Position numbers and translations under genes: made by a program. Of a DNA stretch of 8,222 bases, positions 1-7,499 are shown piece after piece. This stretch comes from Thioalkalivibrio sp. (GTDB taxonomy: Bacteria > Pseudomonadota > Gammaproteobacteria > Ectothiorhodospirales > Ectothiorhodospiraceae): assembly GCA_007133115.1 (NCBI GenBank), contig SLNI01000010.1:1-8222 (forward strand), read 5' to 3'. The stretch's first letter is position 1. The number at the start of each line of letters is the position of its first letter. Under the pieces are notes generated by a model. It ran no database searches, was not told where the DNA came from, and was given only the letters and a program-made list of their open reading frames with translations.

Positions 1-1
1 G

Positions 2-322
2 ATCTACAGCCTGCGCCTGATCTACATCCACTTCTTCCTGGCGACGATCGGCATCGTGCTGTACATCGTCTCCATGTGGGTGGCCGGGATCGGCCAGGGC
101 CTGATGCTCCGTGCCTTCGACGAGTACGGCAACCTCGCCTATACCTTCACCGAGTCGGTGGTGTTCCTCCACAAGCCCTACGTGGTGCGGGCGATCGGCG
201 GCGGATTCTTCCTGCTCGGCATGCTCATCATGGCCTTCAACGTCGCCATGACCATCCTTACCGCGAAGCGCCCGGAACCGGTGGCGGATGAATCCCGCGC
301 CGCCGCCGCCTCCGCGTCCTGA
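2..322 (+). CDS. ccoN: cbb3-type cytochrome c oxidase subunit I, C-terminal part (5' truncated by window edge)
   Basis: This is the last 106 codons of the catalytic haem b / haem b3-CuB subunit of cbb3 oxidase, an inner-membrane protein that reduces O2 to water and pumps protons. The open frame runs from the window edge to the TGA at 320-322. It holds two hydrophobic segments: one around [21 protein letters not shown], and a final one around [20 protein letters not shown]. The stretch [19 protein letters not shown] between them is typical of CcoN C-termini. The catalytic histidines lie upstream of the window and cannot be checked. The tail is Ala/Ser-rich and polar. The next gene, ccoO, starts 17 bases after the stop, so co-transcription is very likely. 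An internal ATG at 73 (Met of the SMWVAG stretch) is not a start, because the homologous region continues upstream to the edge. Family assignment is secure; the full length is unknown. Confidence 0.95.
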   Translation: MYSLRLIYIHFFLATIGIVLYIVSMWVAGIGQGLMLRAFDEYGNLAYTFTESVVFLHKPYVVRAIGGGFFLLGMLIMAFNVAMTILTAKRPEPVADESRAAAASAS

Positions 323-339
323 GTTGGAGTTTTCAGACC

Positions 340-1074
340 ATGAAGCATGAAAGCGTCGAGACCAATGCCGGCCTGCTGATCATCCTGACCCTGGCGGTGA
401 TCAGCATCGGCGGCCTGGTCGAAATCGTGCCGCTGTTCTACATCAACGACACCATCGAGGAAGTCGAGGGCGTGCGCCCCTACACGCCGCTGGAGCAGCG
501 CGGCCGCGACCTCTACGTGCGCGAAGGCTGTTACACCTGCCATTCGCAGATGGTGCGCCCGTTCCGCGACGAGATGCTGCGCTACGGGCACTATTCGCTG
601 GCCGCCGAGTCGCAGTTCGACCATCCGTTCCAGTGGGGTTCCAAGCGCACCGGACCCGATTTGGCCCGCGTGGGCGGGAAGTACTCCAACGAATGGCAGG
701 TGCAGCACCTGATCCAGCCGAAATCACTGGTACCGGAGTCGATCATGCCCGGGTATCCGTGGCTGGCCGCCAACCGGCTCGACTACTCCGATATCGAGCA
801 GCGCATGATTGCACTCAAGCGTGTCGGCGTGCCCTACTCGATCAATCAGGAAGAGTTCGAGGCGAACGTGGAGCGCTTCGGCGAAGACGTCGCGGTGATG
901 CTCGACATCAACCGGGCGGAGGAGAACCTGATCGCGCAGGCGCAGCGTGAGAACTTCGACGGCGACCGTGCCTTCATCTCGGAGATGGACGCCATGGTCG
1001 CGTATCTGCAGGTTCTCGGTACGATGGTCGATTTCAATGAATACTCCGCGGGGCATTTTGCCGAGTTTCGCTAG
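340..1074 (+). CDS. ccoO: cbb3-type cytochrome c oxidase subunit II (monohaem cytochrome c)
   Basis: CcoO is the membrane-anchored mono-haem cytochrome c subunit that passes electrons from CcoP to CcoN on the periplasmic side. The 244-aa product has an uncleaved N-terminal anchor at about residues 11-34. The haem-binding motif CYTCH follows at C64, C67 and H68, in the characteristic context [21 protein letters not shown] likely axial methionine is M136 in [11 protein letters not shown]. The segment after about residue 160 is longer than in short (about 200-aa) Pseudomonas CcoO. It carries an acidic stretch of about 25-30 residues before [14 protein letters not shown], plus a tail [15 protein letters not shown]. 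From memory this resembles the long alphaproteobacterial form. The ATG at 340 is preceded by GGAG at about 325-328. It lies between ccoN and ccoQ in the usual order. Identification is secure. Confidence 0.97.
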   Translation: MKHESVETNAGLLIILTLAVISIGGLVEIVPLFYINDTIEEVEGVRPYTPLEQRGRDLYVREGCYTCHSQMVRPFRDEMLRYGHYSLAAESQFDHPFQWGSKRTGPDLARVGGKYSNEWQVQHLIQPKSLVPESIMPGYPWLAANRLDYSDIEQRMIALKRVGVPYSINQEEFEANVERFGEDVAVMLDINRAEENLIAQAQRENFDGDRAFISEMDAMVAYLQVLGTMVDFNEYSAGHFAEFR

Positions 1075-1103
1075 GCGGAGCGGCGGCGAGGGAAGGACAG
1101 GGG

Positions 1104-1325
1104 ATGGCTGAGTTCTGGAGCTGGATCACGGATCTGGGTAACAGCAAGATCGTTGCGCTGATCCTGTTCATGGGTCTGTTCTTGGCGATCGTGATTTACC
1201 TGTTTTCCAGTCGCCGGCGTTCCACCCGCTTCGAGTCGTACCGCTACATTCCGTTGGATGACGAGGATTCCCCGCTGGATCCGAACACCGGGTCCGGCGA
1301 TCGCAACAAGGGCGAAAGGTCATGA
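1104..1325 (+). CDS. ccoQ: cbb3-type cytochrome c oxidase subunit CcoQ (small membrane subunit)
   Basis: CcoQ is a small membrane subunit that stabilises the association of CcoP with the CcoNO core. The product is 73 aa. It has one transmembrane helix at about residues 16-35, then a basic patch (SSRRRSTRFESYR) and an acidic polar tail (PLDDEDSPLDP). This matches the family in size and layout; sequence in CcoQ is poorly conserved, so position between ccoO and ccoP is strong support. The ATG at 1104 is preceded by a purine-rich GGAAGG at 1091-1096, with a further GGGG immediately before the start. The TGA stop overlaps the ccoP start as ATGA (1322-1325), which suggests translational coupling of the two subunits that depend on each other. 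Confidence 0.92.
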   Translation: MAEFWSWITDLGNSKIVALILFMGLFLAIVIYLFSSRRRSTRFESYRYIPLDDEDSPLDPNTGSGDRNKGERS

Positions 1326-2251
1326 GCACGAACGAAAACCCGAGCAAGAAGCCAGGACAGGTCGAAACGACCGGTCATGTATGGGACTCGAACCTGCAGG
1401 AGTACAACAACCCGCTGCCTCGCTGGTGGCTTTGGGGTTTCTACGCGACCGTGGTCTTCGCGTTGGTGTACTGGGTCCTGTATCCCGCCTGGCCAGTGGG
1501 CGGATCCTTCACGAAAGGCTTGAACACCATCACGTTCATGCAGGATGGCGAAGAGGTCACGACGCACTGGAATACCCGTTCACTGTTCGCCCGCGAGATG
1601 CAGAGCGGCAAGCAAGCGGTGCGTCAGCGCGAGATGCTTGAGCAGGTCGGAGCCATGGACTACGAGACCCTGCTGGCCGACGTGGAAGCCATGAGTTTCG
1701 TGAACGCGTACGCCAAGGGTGCATTCGGCACCTGGTGTGCGGCCTGCCATCAGACCGGCGGGGGCGGCGTCATCGGGCAGTACCCGAACCTGCGCGACGA
1801 CCACTGGCTCTGGGGCGGCACTGCCGAACAGATCGAGGAAACGCTGGTGCTGGGCCGGATCGGCTACATGCCCGGCTACCGGGAGTCCCTGGACGGGCAG
1901 CAACTGGAGCAGGTGGCCTCGTACGTATTGTCGTTGAACGGATTCGCGATGAACGATGTCGACGTCGCGGCCGGTGGGGAAATCTTCAACGGATATCTGG
2001 GTGGCTGCTACCAGTGTCATGGGGTCGACGCCGCGGGTCTGGCCTCACTGGGCGCGCCCAACCTGAGCAACAACATCTGGGGTCTGGTCGACGTCCCCGG
2101 CGCGGCGAATGACGAGGAGCGGGTTGCTCGGGTGGCGCGTTTCGTGCACCAGGGTGTCCAGCGCCACATGCCCGCGTTCGCTGATCGGTTGTCGCCCGCC
2201 GAGATCCGCGTCCTGAGCGCCTATGTGCATTCGCTTGGGGGCGGTCAGTAG
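1322..2251 (+). CDS. ccoP: cbb3-type cytochrome c oxidase subunit III (dihaem cytochrome c)
   Basis: CcoP is the dihaem cytochrome c that accepts electrons from soluble cytochromes or from the bc1 complex and passes them to CcoO. The product is 309 aa. The N-terminal cytoplasmic segment carries the family signature HVWDSNLQEYNNPLPRWW, followed by a single anchor helix at about residues 36-55. Two cytochrome c domains follow: haem 1 CAACH at C139/C142/H143 with probable Met ligand M183 (GYMPGY), and haem 2 CYQCH at C229/C232/H233 with probable Met ligand M283 (RHMPAF). All key residues are intact. The start overlaps the ccoQ stop by four bases, and AAAGG at about 1315-1319 inside ccoQ can act as ribosome binding site. 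The stop at 2249-2251 is followed 14 bases later by a strong inverted repeat. Confidence 0.97.
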   Translation: MSTNENPSKKPGQVETTGHVWDSNLQEYNNPLPRWWLWGFYATVVFALVYWVLYPAWPVGGSFTKGLNTITFMQDGEEVTTHWNTRSLFAREMQSGKQAVRQREMLEQVGAMDYETLLADVEAMSFVNAYAKGAFGTWCAACHQTGGGGVIGQYPNLRDDHWLWGGTAEQIEETLVLGRIGYMPGYRESLDGQQLEQVASYVLSLNGFAMNDVDVAAGGEIFNGYLGGCYQCHGVDAAGLASLGAPNLSNNIWGLVDVPGAANDEERVARVARFVHQGVQRHMPAFADRLSPAEIRVLSAYVHSLGGGQ

Positions 2252-2264
2252 CCGATCTGGCTAC

Positions 2265-2291
2265 CGTTGACGGGCGACTCGCCCGTCAACG
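2265..2291. repeat. Perfect 13-bp inverted repeat (strong hairpin) between ccoP and ccoG
   Basis: The left arm CGTTGACGGGCGA (2265-2277) is exactly complementary to the right arm TCGCCCGTCAACG (2279-2291), with one base between them. In RNA this folds as a GC-rich stem of 12 pairs with a three-base ACT loop. It begins 14 bases after the ccoP stop and ends 9 bases before the ccoG ATG. There is no T-run after it, so it is not a standard intrinsic terminator. A processing, stability or partial-attenuation element separating the highly expressed ccoNOQP part from the assembly genes is a reasonable inference. As duplex DNA it could also be an operator, with half-sites TTGAC and GTCAA 13 bases apart, but that spacing does not fit an FNR/Anr box (TTGAT-N4-ATCAA). 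Confidence 0.85.
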
Positions 2292-2299
2292 AACGCATC

Positions 2300-3697
2300 A
2301 TGTCCCAGCCCATGTATGAAGCCCGCGTACCGATCCATCCGCGATCGGTCGCCGGGCGTTTCCGAAACCTGAAATCCGGCATTCTGGTGCTCGCCTACGG
2401 GGTCTTCTTCCTGCTGCCCTGGCTGCGCTGGGAGCGCGAGACCGGTCCTTCTCAGGCGGTCCTGTTCGATATTCCGGCCCGGCAGTTCTACCTCTTCGAC
2501 CTGGTGGTCTACCCGCAGGACATCTTCTGGCTGGCAGGCCTGCTGATGATCGCCGCCCTGCTCCTGTTCTTCGTCACTGGTATCGCCGGGCGCGTGTTCT
2601 GCGGCTATTTCTGTTTCCAGACTCTCTGGACCGACGTCTACATGTTCCTCGAACGGCGAATCCAGGGCGAACGGCCGGCCCGTATCCGCCTGTCCAACCA
2701 GTCCTGGGACACCGAGAAGGTGTTGAAACTCGGCGCCACCCACCTCTCCTGGCTGCTGGTCGCGTTCGCGACGGGCCTGGGGTTCGTCCTGTACTGGGCC
2801 GACGCGCCAACGCTGGTGCGCGATTTCTTCACTGGGCAGGCTGCCGGGGCGGCCTACATCACGGCAGGTTTGTTGACGCTTACCACCTATACCTTTGCGG
2901 GACTGGCACGGGAACAGGTGTGCACCTACATGTGCCCCTATGCCCGTTTTCAGTCCGTGATGTTCGATCGCGACACGTTGATCGTCTCCTACGATCACGC
3001 GCGTGGGGAAGGAGCGGCCGGACGCGGAAAGCCGGTACGCGACCTGAGAACCCGGGACGCGCGGCAGCAGATCGGTGTCGGGGATTGCATCGACTGCGGC
3101 TACTGCGTGCAGGTGTGTCCGACCGGTATCGACATCCGCAACGGGCTGCAGATCGAGTGCATCCACTGTGCGCTGTGCATCGATGCCTGCGATGCGATCA
3201 TGGACAAGCAGGGCTGGCCAAGGGGCCTGATCCGCTACACGTCGGAGACGGCTCTGGAAGGGAAAAAGACCCGATTCCTGAAACTGAAGACGGTCGGATA
3301 CGGACTTGCAACCCTGGTCGTTGGGGGGCTGCTGGTCTCGAGTATCCTCACGCGTCCGGCGCTGGATGCGAATGTCAGCCAGGTGCGGCAGCCGTTGTTC
3401 GTACAGATGGGCGATGGCAGCACCCAGAACAGTTACGAGATCGCGCTGAACAACAAGACGCAGCACAGCCTGGACCTGGAAATCCGTGTGGCCGGTCTCG
3501 AGGGGGCGGTTCTCGACCTGGGCCGCGTCGAGGACATCATTCTGGAACCCTCGCAGCGGACCACGGTACTCGCGCGCGTCCGCTACACCGCCCCGCCGGA
3601 AAGCCCCTCGCGCCTGCCCCTGGAGTTCGAGATCGTGGATCGCGAGGGATCGATGGAGCCCCTGCGCATCGGTTCGCAATTGAGTCTGCGGCCTTGA
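2300..3697 (+). CDS. ccoG: cbb3 oxidase accessory iron-sulfur protein CcoG (FixG/RdxA family)
   Basis: CcoG is an inner-membrane polyferredoxin-like protein of cbb3 biogenesis; family members have been linked to Cu(II) reduction ahead of copper insertion. From the ATG at 2300 it is 465 aa. The opening YEARVPIHPRSVAGRFRNLK is typical. Membrane helices lie at about 28-47, 72-95, 145-168, 182-205 and 332-350. Two 4Fe-4S motifs are complete: C263, C266, C269, C273-P and C287, C290, C293, C297. Further conserved cysteines are C101/C105 (CGYFCF) and C208/C212 (CTYMCP). The region after about 350 is the Ig-like FixG C-terminal domain. The first motif reads CGYFCF where CGYxCP is usual. The frame is open back to a TTG at 2267, but that would place the hairpin within the coding sequence, so ATG 2300 is preferred. 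No clear Shine-Dalgarno precedes it; ATG 2312 is a weaker alternative. Confidence 0.95.
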   Translation: MSQPMYEARVPIHPRSVAGRFRNLKSGILVLAYGVFFLLPWLRWERETGPSQAVLFDIPARQFYLFDLVVYPQDIFWLAGLLMIAALLLFFVTGIAGRVFCGYFCFQTLWTDVYMFLERRIQGERPARIRLSNQSWDTEKVLKLGATHLSWLLVAFATGLGFVLYWADAPTLVRDFFTGQAAGAAYITAGLLTLTTYTFAGLAREQVCTYMCPYARFQSVMFDRDTLIVSYDHARGEGAAGRGKPVRDLRTRDARQQIGVGDCIDCGYCVQVCPTGIDIRNGLQIECIHCALCIDACDAIMDKQGWPRGLIRYTSETALEGKKTRFLKLKTVGYGLATLVVGGLLVSSILTRPALDANVSQVRQPLFVQMGDGSTQNSYEIALNNKTQHSLDLEIRVAGLEGAVLDLGRVEDIILEPSQRTTVLARVRYTAPPESPSRLPLEFEIVDREGSMEPLRIGSQLSLRP

Positions 3698-3737
3698 AGC
3701 GATGGGGCCGGGGCCGCGTTGTTCGCAGATGCTAAAA

Positions 3738-3742
3738 AAAGG
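3738..3742 (+). promoter_or_regulatory. Ribosome binding site for the FixH-like gene
   Basis: AAAGG at the end of a seven-A run (3734-3740) lies 8 bases before the ATG at 3751. It supports that start. It is the only A-tract of this kind in the window and sits in the 53-base gap after ccoG. No convincing promoter is seen in that gap. Confidence 0.5.
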
Positions 3743-3750
3743 CAAGTCTC

Positions 3751-4584
3751 ATGGATAACCTCGTCGTCAGTCTCGGTCTGGGTGTCGCGCTGATCGCGGC
3801 GCTGTTCTTTCTGATCTACCGATTCACCCGCCTGCGTGGCTATCAGACGGCCGGACTGGTGCTGGCCATCACGATGATCGTGTTTGTTCCGCTGTCGGTA
3901 TTGACCTGGGCCGGCGCGGACGTGTTCGCGATCCATCTCGCTCTCTACACGATCGTCCCGTATGGACTGGGCATCATCACCACCCAACTGGAGGGCGAGC
4001 AGGGTACGAAAGCCAGGCGTGGTCGCCTGCACTGGGCACCGATCACGTTGCTGGTGTTCTTCGGGATCGTTGCCACGGTCAACGCGATCCTGTTGTCGGT
4101 GGCCACGCACGGAATGCCCGAGCGCTTCATCGGTGTGCTGTTGCCGAAACCGGAGAGTGCGGCCACGCAGGTCACTTCCGGTTTTCCGGGTACCGTCGCC
4201 CGGATCAGCGAACGCAAGGAAGCGCTGGCGGTCCCCTATTTCGAGCAGATCCGTGAACAGCGCGAACTGGGCTGGCAGGTGCACCAGGGTTGGCAGTCTC
4301 GGCCCGAAGCAGGCCGGTCGGCGTTGTTCCAGGTCCGGGTGCTGGATCGGGAAGGGCGTCCGATTCCCGACGCGACCATCGAGGGCGAGTTCATGCGCGT
4401 GGCCGATTTCAATCTCGACCAACCCTTTTCGATGCGCCCCATGGGCGGCGGGCTGTACGAATCCCGCGTGACCTTGCCGGCCGCGGGGCGCTGGGACCTG
4501 CAGATCCGCGTGCGGCGTGGTGACGACGTATTCGAGCAGCAGGCGAGTACCAGCGTCCGTGAGAGCCGTGGCCAGCCCGGATGA
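3751..4584 (+). CDS. ccoH: FixH/CcoH-type cbb3 oxidase assembly protein with extra N-terminal membrane region
   Basis: FixH/CcoH is a membrane protein needed for stable assembly of cbb3 oxidase. The usual form is about 150-180 aa with one helix and a periplasmic beta domain; this one is 277 aa. The canonical part appears to start near residue 93. It has a helix at 95-118 (WAPITLLVFFGIVATVNAIL), then YFEQIREQRELGWQV, typical of the family, and a beta-rich region ending in LPAAGRWDLQIRV (W248), which matches the FixH/YtkA-like fold. In front are three extra predicted helices (about 5-23, 33-53, 58-78). The basic loops RFTRLRG and KARRGR fall on the cytoplasmic side if the C-terminal domain is periplasmic, so the topology is self-consistent. 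The gene sits between ccoG and ccoI, the normal place for ccoH, and its stop overlaps the ccoI start (ATGA). The family call is fairly sure; the role of the N-terminal part is unknown. Confidence 0.85.
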   Translation: MDNLVVSLGLGVALIAALFFLIYRFTRLRGYQTAGLVLAITMIVFVPLSVLTWAGADVFAIHLALYTIVPYGLGIITTQLEGEQGTKARRGRLHWAPITLLVFFGIVATVNAILLSVATHGMPERFIGVLLPKPESAATQVTSGFPGTVARISERKEALAVPYFEQIREQRELGWQVHQGWQSRPEAGRSALFQVRVLDREGRPIPDATIEGEFMRVADFNLDQPFSMRPMGGGLYESRVTLPAAGRWDLQIRVRRGDDVFEQQASTSVRESRGQPG

Positions 4585-7163
4585 TGGGCCGCGCGGATCC
4601 AAAGGCTCCCGACGCAGTGGCCGCGGCCGGCTCCACGCCTGAATCCGTCGAGACCGACTGCTTCCATTGCGGCCTGCCGGTTCCGCATGGCGCGCATTAT
4701 CCGGTGATGTTCGAACGGCGCTCGCGCGAGACCTGTTGCGGCGGCTGCCAGGCTGTCGCGAATGCCATCATCGAGAACGGGCTGGGGGCGTATTACCACC
4801 ACCGTACGGGGCCCGCGGGCGGTCCTGGCGAACCGCTGATTCCGGACGAACTGCGCAAGCTGAAGCTCTTCGATCAACCCGAGGTGCAGCGCCAGTTCGT
4901 CACCGACGAGACCGACCGCGCCTCCGGCCAGGTGTTGCGCGAGGCGTCGCTGATCCTCGAGGGCATCACCTGCGCTGCCTGCGTATGGCTGAATGAGCGC
5001 CATGTCCGGACACTGACCGGCGTGAAGGATTTCACGGTCAACTATTCGACCCACCGGGCACGCGTGCGTTGGGATCCCGAGCTTCTGGCCTTGTCCGACA
5101 TTCTCGAGGCGATCCGCAACATCGGTTATCGGGCGCATCCCTACGACCCGGGCACGCGTGACAAGGCCTTTCAGCGCGAACGGCACCTGGCCCTGCGGCG
5201 TTTGGCGGTCGCGGGCCTCGGCATGATGCAGGTCATGATGCTGGCCGTGGCCCTGTGGCTGGGCCATGGGGACGAGGAGCACTCCGGTTTGCTGCAGTTC
5301 ATGCGCTGGGTGGCGGCGGGACTGACCACTCCGGTGGTGTTCTACGCGGCCGTGCCGTTTTTCCGGAGCGCCTGGCGCGATCTGCGCCACCGGCAGCTGG
5401 GCATGGATGTGCCGGTGAGCCTGGCCATCCTCAGCACCTATTTCGCCAGCCTGTACTCGGTCGCGCTCGGGACTGGCGAACACGTCTACTTCGAGTCGGT
5501 GGCGATGTTCGTTTTCTTCCTGTTGACCAGCCGCTACCTGGAGCTCATGGCACGCCAGCGCTCGAGCCAGGCGATCGACCGCCTCGACCGACTGATTCCG
5601 GCGCTGGCCACGCGCGTGACGGCCGAGGGCCGTGACGAGCAGATCCCGGTGGCCGAACTCGCGCCCGGAGATCGCGTCCGGGTTCGACCCGGGGAACCCT
5701 TGCCTGCAGACGGGCTCGTCGAGTCCGGCGAGTCGACAGTCAATCAGGCCCTGCTGACCGGCGAGCCGGAGCCTTGTCTGCGCCAGGTCGGCGATGCGGT
5801 CACGGGGGGCACCGTGAACGTCGACAGCCCGCTGGTGGTGCGGGTCACCCGTGTCGGCGCCGAGACCACGCTGGCGGCGATCCAGCGCCTGCTGGACCGC
5901 GCCCAGACCGACAAGCCCCGGCTGGCGCGGATGGCCGAACGCGGAACCGGTCACTTCACGGCGGCAGTGCTGATCCTGACCACAGTGGTGGGGCTGGTCT
6001 GGTATTTCTGGATCGCGCCCGACCGCGCGTTCTGGGTGGTGGTGGCGATGCTGGTGGCGACCTGCCCCTGCGCGCTGGCGCTTGCCACGCCGGTGGCGAT
6101 CACCACCACCACGGGCGTGCTGTCGCGGATCGGCCTGTTGCTGACACGGGGTCAGGCGGTCGAGGACATGGCCCGCGCCGACGTGGTCTGTTTCGACAAG
6201 ACGGGAACCCTCACCGTAGGGAGGCCGGAGTGGGTGGCGACGCAGGTGCTGACCCCGGGGTTCGACGGGCAGGCATTGCTGCAGCTGGCCGCCGCCCTGG
6301 AGCGTCATTCGGAACACCCGCTCGCCAGGGCACTGGTACAGGCGGCGGGAGATGCGTCATGGCCCCCCATGCAACATGTGCGCAACGTGGCGGGGCGCGG
6401 TCTTTCAGGGGTTCTGGACGGCGTGGAGCTGCGGGTGGGTACCGCTGACTTCGTCGGTGTGGAGCGGATTCCCGAGGGGATCCAGCCACCCGACACGCAT
6501 GCGCAGGCCACGTCCGTGTGGATGTCGCGCGGCGGAGAGATTCTCGGGGTCTTCTGGTTGGCCGATCAGCCCCGCCCACGTGTACGCGAGACGGTAAGGG
6601 AGCTGCAGGAACTCGGCGTGGAGGTCGTCCTGCTATCCGGTGATCGTCCGCAATCGGTCGCCATTTTCGCCGATCATGCCGGTATATCCGAGGCTCGGGG
6701 TGGTATGACGCCGGAAGACAAGGTGCAGTACGTGCGGGAACGCCAGGCCCGAGGTCAGATCGTGCTGATGGCCGGTGAGGGCATCAACGATGCGCCCGTG
6801 CTTGCCGGGGCCGACATTTCTCTGGCCATGGGCAGCGGTACGCGGATCGCCCAGACTCAGGCGGACCTCGTGCTGATGTCGGATCGCCTGGAGGCCATAC
6901 CCGCCGCCATCCGGCAGTCCCGCGACACACTGCGAATCGTACGCCAGAACATCATTTGGGCGGTGGGTTACAACGGGATTGCACTGCCCGTTGCGGCAAC
7001 GGGGCTGCTGACCCCCTGGCTGGCCGCTCTGGGCATGTCGCTCAGTTCGCTGATCGTCGTGGGCAATGCCTTGCGGCTGCGCCGCGAGGGTGAAGCCCTG
7101 TTGTCCGATGCGACGGAGCGTGGCCCTCTGCCCGCTACGGTCATCCGACCACGTGCAGGCTGA
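4581..7163 (+). CDS. ccoI: Copper-exporting P1B-type ATPase CcoI (FixI)
   Basis: CcoI is a P-type ATPase that moves Cu(I) out of the cytoplasm for the CuB centre of cbb3 oxidase. The product is 860 aa. An N-terminal cysteine cluster (C27, C30, C52, C53, C56) matches the metal-binding domain found in this subgroup. An HMA domain with CAAC at C131-C134 follows. Eight membrane helices are recognisable. Other motifs are actuator TGEP at 393-396, the transport site CPC at C495-P496-C497, phosphorylation DKTGT with D539, the nucleotide-binding SEHP with H579-P580, Y797-N798 and M819-SLSS. The hinge motif reads GEGINDAP (E733) where GDGxNDxP is the rule. The start overlaps the upstream stop (ATGA), and a second in-frame ATG at 4584 is an alternative; translational coupling is likely, as no clear Shine-Dalgarno is seen. 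Function is secure from motifs and context. Confidence 0.96.
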   Translation: MMGRADPKAPDAVAAAGSTPESVETDCFHCGLPVPHGAHYPVMFERRSRETCCGGCQAVANAIIENGLGAYYHHRTGPAGGPGEPLIPDELRKLKLFDQPEVQRQFVTDETDRASGQVLREASLILEGITCAACVWLNERHVRTLTGVKDFTVNYSTHRARVRWDPELLALSDILEAIRNIGYRAHPYDPGTRDKAFQRERHLALRRLAVAGLGMMQVMMLAVALWLGHGDEEHSGLLQFMRWVAAGLTTPVVFYAAVPFFRSAWRDLRHRQLGMDVPVSLAILSTYFASLYSVALGTGEHVYFESVAMFVFFLLTSRYLELMARQRSSQAIDRLDRLIPALATRVTAEGRDEQIPVAELAPGDRVRVRPGEPLPADGLVESGESTVNQALLTGEPEPCLRQVGDAVTGGTVNVDSPLVVRVTRVGAETTLAAIQRLLDRAQTDKPRLARMAERGTGHFTAAVLILTTVVGLVWYFWIAPDRAFWVVVAMLVATCPCALALATPVAITTTTGVLSRIGLLLTRGQAVEDMARADVVCFDKTGTLTVGRPEWVATQVLTPGFDGQALLQLAAALERHSEHPLARALVQAAGDASWPPMQHVRNVAGRGLSGVLDGVELRVGTADFVGVERIPEGIQPPDTHAQATSVWMSRGGEILGVFWLADQPRPRVRETVRELQELGVEVVLLSGDRPQSVAIFADHAGISEARGGMTPEDKVQYVRERQARGQIVLMAGEGINDAPVLAGADISLAMGSGTRIAQTQADLVLMSDRLEAIPAAIRQSRDTLRIVRQNIIWAVGYNGIALPVAATGLLTPWLAALGMSLSSLIVVGNALRLRREGEALLSDATERGPLPATVIRPRAG

Positions 7164-7191
7164 AGCCCGATCCTCCTGCTACACTTTGGGA

Positions 7192-7401
7192 ATGGAAGTT
7201 TTATACCTGCTCATTCCCATCGCGCTCGTTCTGGTGCTGGTCATCGGCCTGGCTCTGTTCTGGGCGATCCGGTCGGGGCAGTACGAGGACATGGAAGGTC
7301 CGGCGCACCGGATCCTGATGGATGACGATGATCCGCTGATTCCCGGGAACCGCGAGGAACAGGATTCCGACGATTCCAAACCGGGCGGACGCGACGGTTG
7401 A
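7192..7401 (+). CDS. ccoS: cbb3-type oxidase assembly protein CcoS
   Basis: CcoS is a small single-span membrane protein needed for insertion of cofactors into CcoN. The product is 69 aa with a start MEVLYLLIPIALVLVLVIGL forming one helix (about 3-24). The family signature FWAIRSGQYEDMEGPAHRIL follows, then an acidic MDDDDPLIP and a polar, charged tail. The ATG at 7192 is preceded by TTTGGGA, a weak ribosome binding site. The frame is open upstream to 7066 within ccoI, but the family always begins with the helix, so 7192 is chosen. It lies 28 bases after the ccoI stop, completing the GHIS assembly set. Confidence 0.93.
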   Translation: MEVLYLLIPIALVLVLVIGLALFWAIRSGQYEDMEGPAHRILMDDDDPLIPGNREEQDSDDSKPGGRDG

Positions 7402-7499
7402 TGGTTCGCGTGAGCACATCCGGCGCCCCATCGCATCTTGCACGCGCGCGGTGTTCGGAATACCCTTCGCCCCCAGAGTAACGGACGGATTCCCCGGTC
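7402..7499. other. Intergenic gap between ccoS and the small membrane ORF
   Basis: This 98-base gap holds no open frame with recognisable similarity and no clear hairpin terminator. A TTGCAC at 7438-7443, 17 bases before TACCCT at 7461-7466, could be a weak sigma-70-like promoter for the small ORF, but the match is poor. The alternating CGCGCG run at 7444-7450 is unremarkable in this base composition. Confidence 0.4.

Noticed and set aside
2265..2291. FNR/Anr box or intrinsic terminator at the inverted repeat
   Set aside because: The half-sites TTGAC/GTCAA are 13 bases apart rather than 4, and no T-run follows the stem, so neither label is justified.
2267..2299. TTG start for ccoG at 2267
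   Set aside because: It would put the hairpin inside the coding sequence and add 11 residues not typical of the family; ATG 2300 fits the N-terminus better.
2261..3745. Long minus-strand open frame (494 codons) opposite ccoG
   Set aside because: It mirrors the ccoG reading frame in high-GC DNA. The translation is low-complexity (Gln, Arg, His, Asp rich) with no domain, while ccoG on the other strand is unmistakable.
4236..6317. Very long minus-strand open frame (693 codons) opposite the fixH and ccoI genes
   Set aside because: It is a GC-driven antisense shadow of ccoI. It is His/Gln/Arg-rich, lacks any recognisable motif, and its span crosses two well-supported plus-strand genes.
7438..7466. 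Sigma-70-like promoter (TTGCAC, 17 bases, TACCCT) before the small ORF
   Set aside because: The -35 match is partial and only three of six -10 bases fit, so it is not strong enough to list as a promoter.
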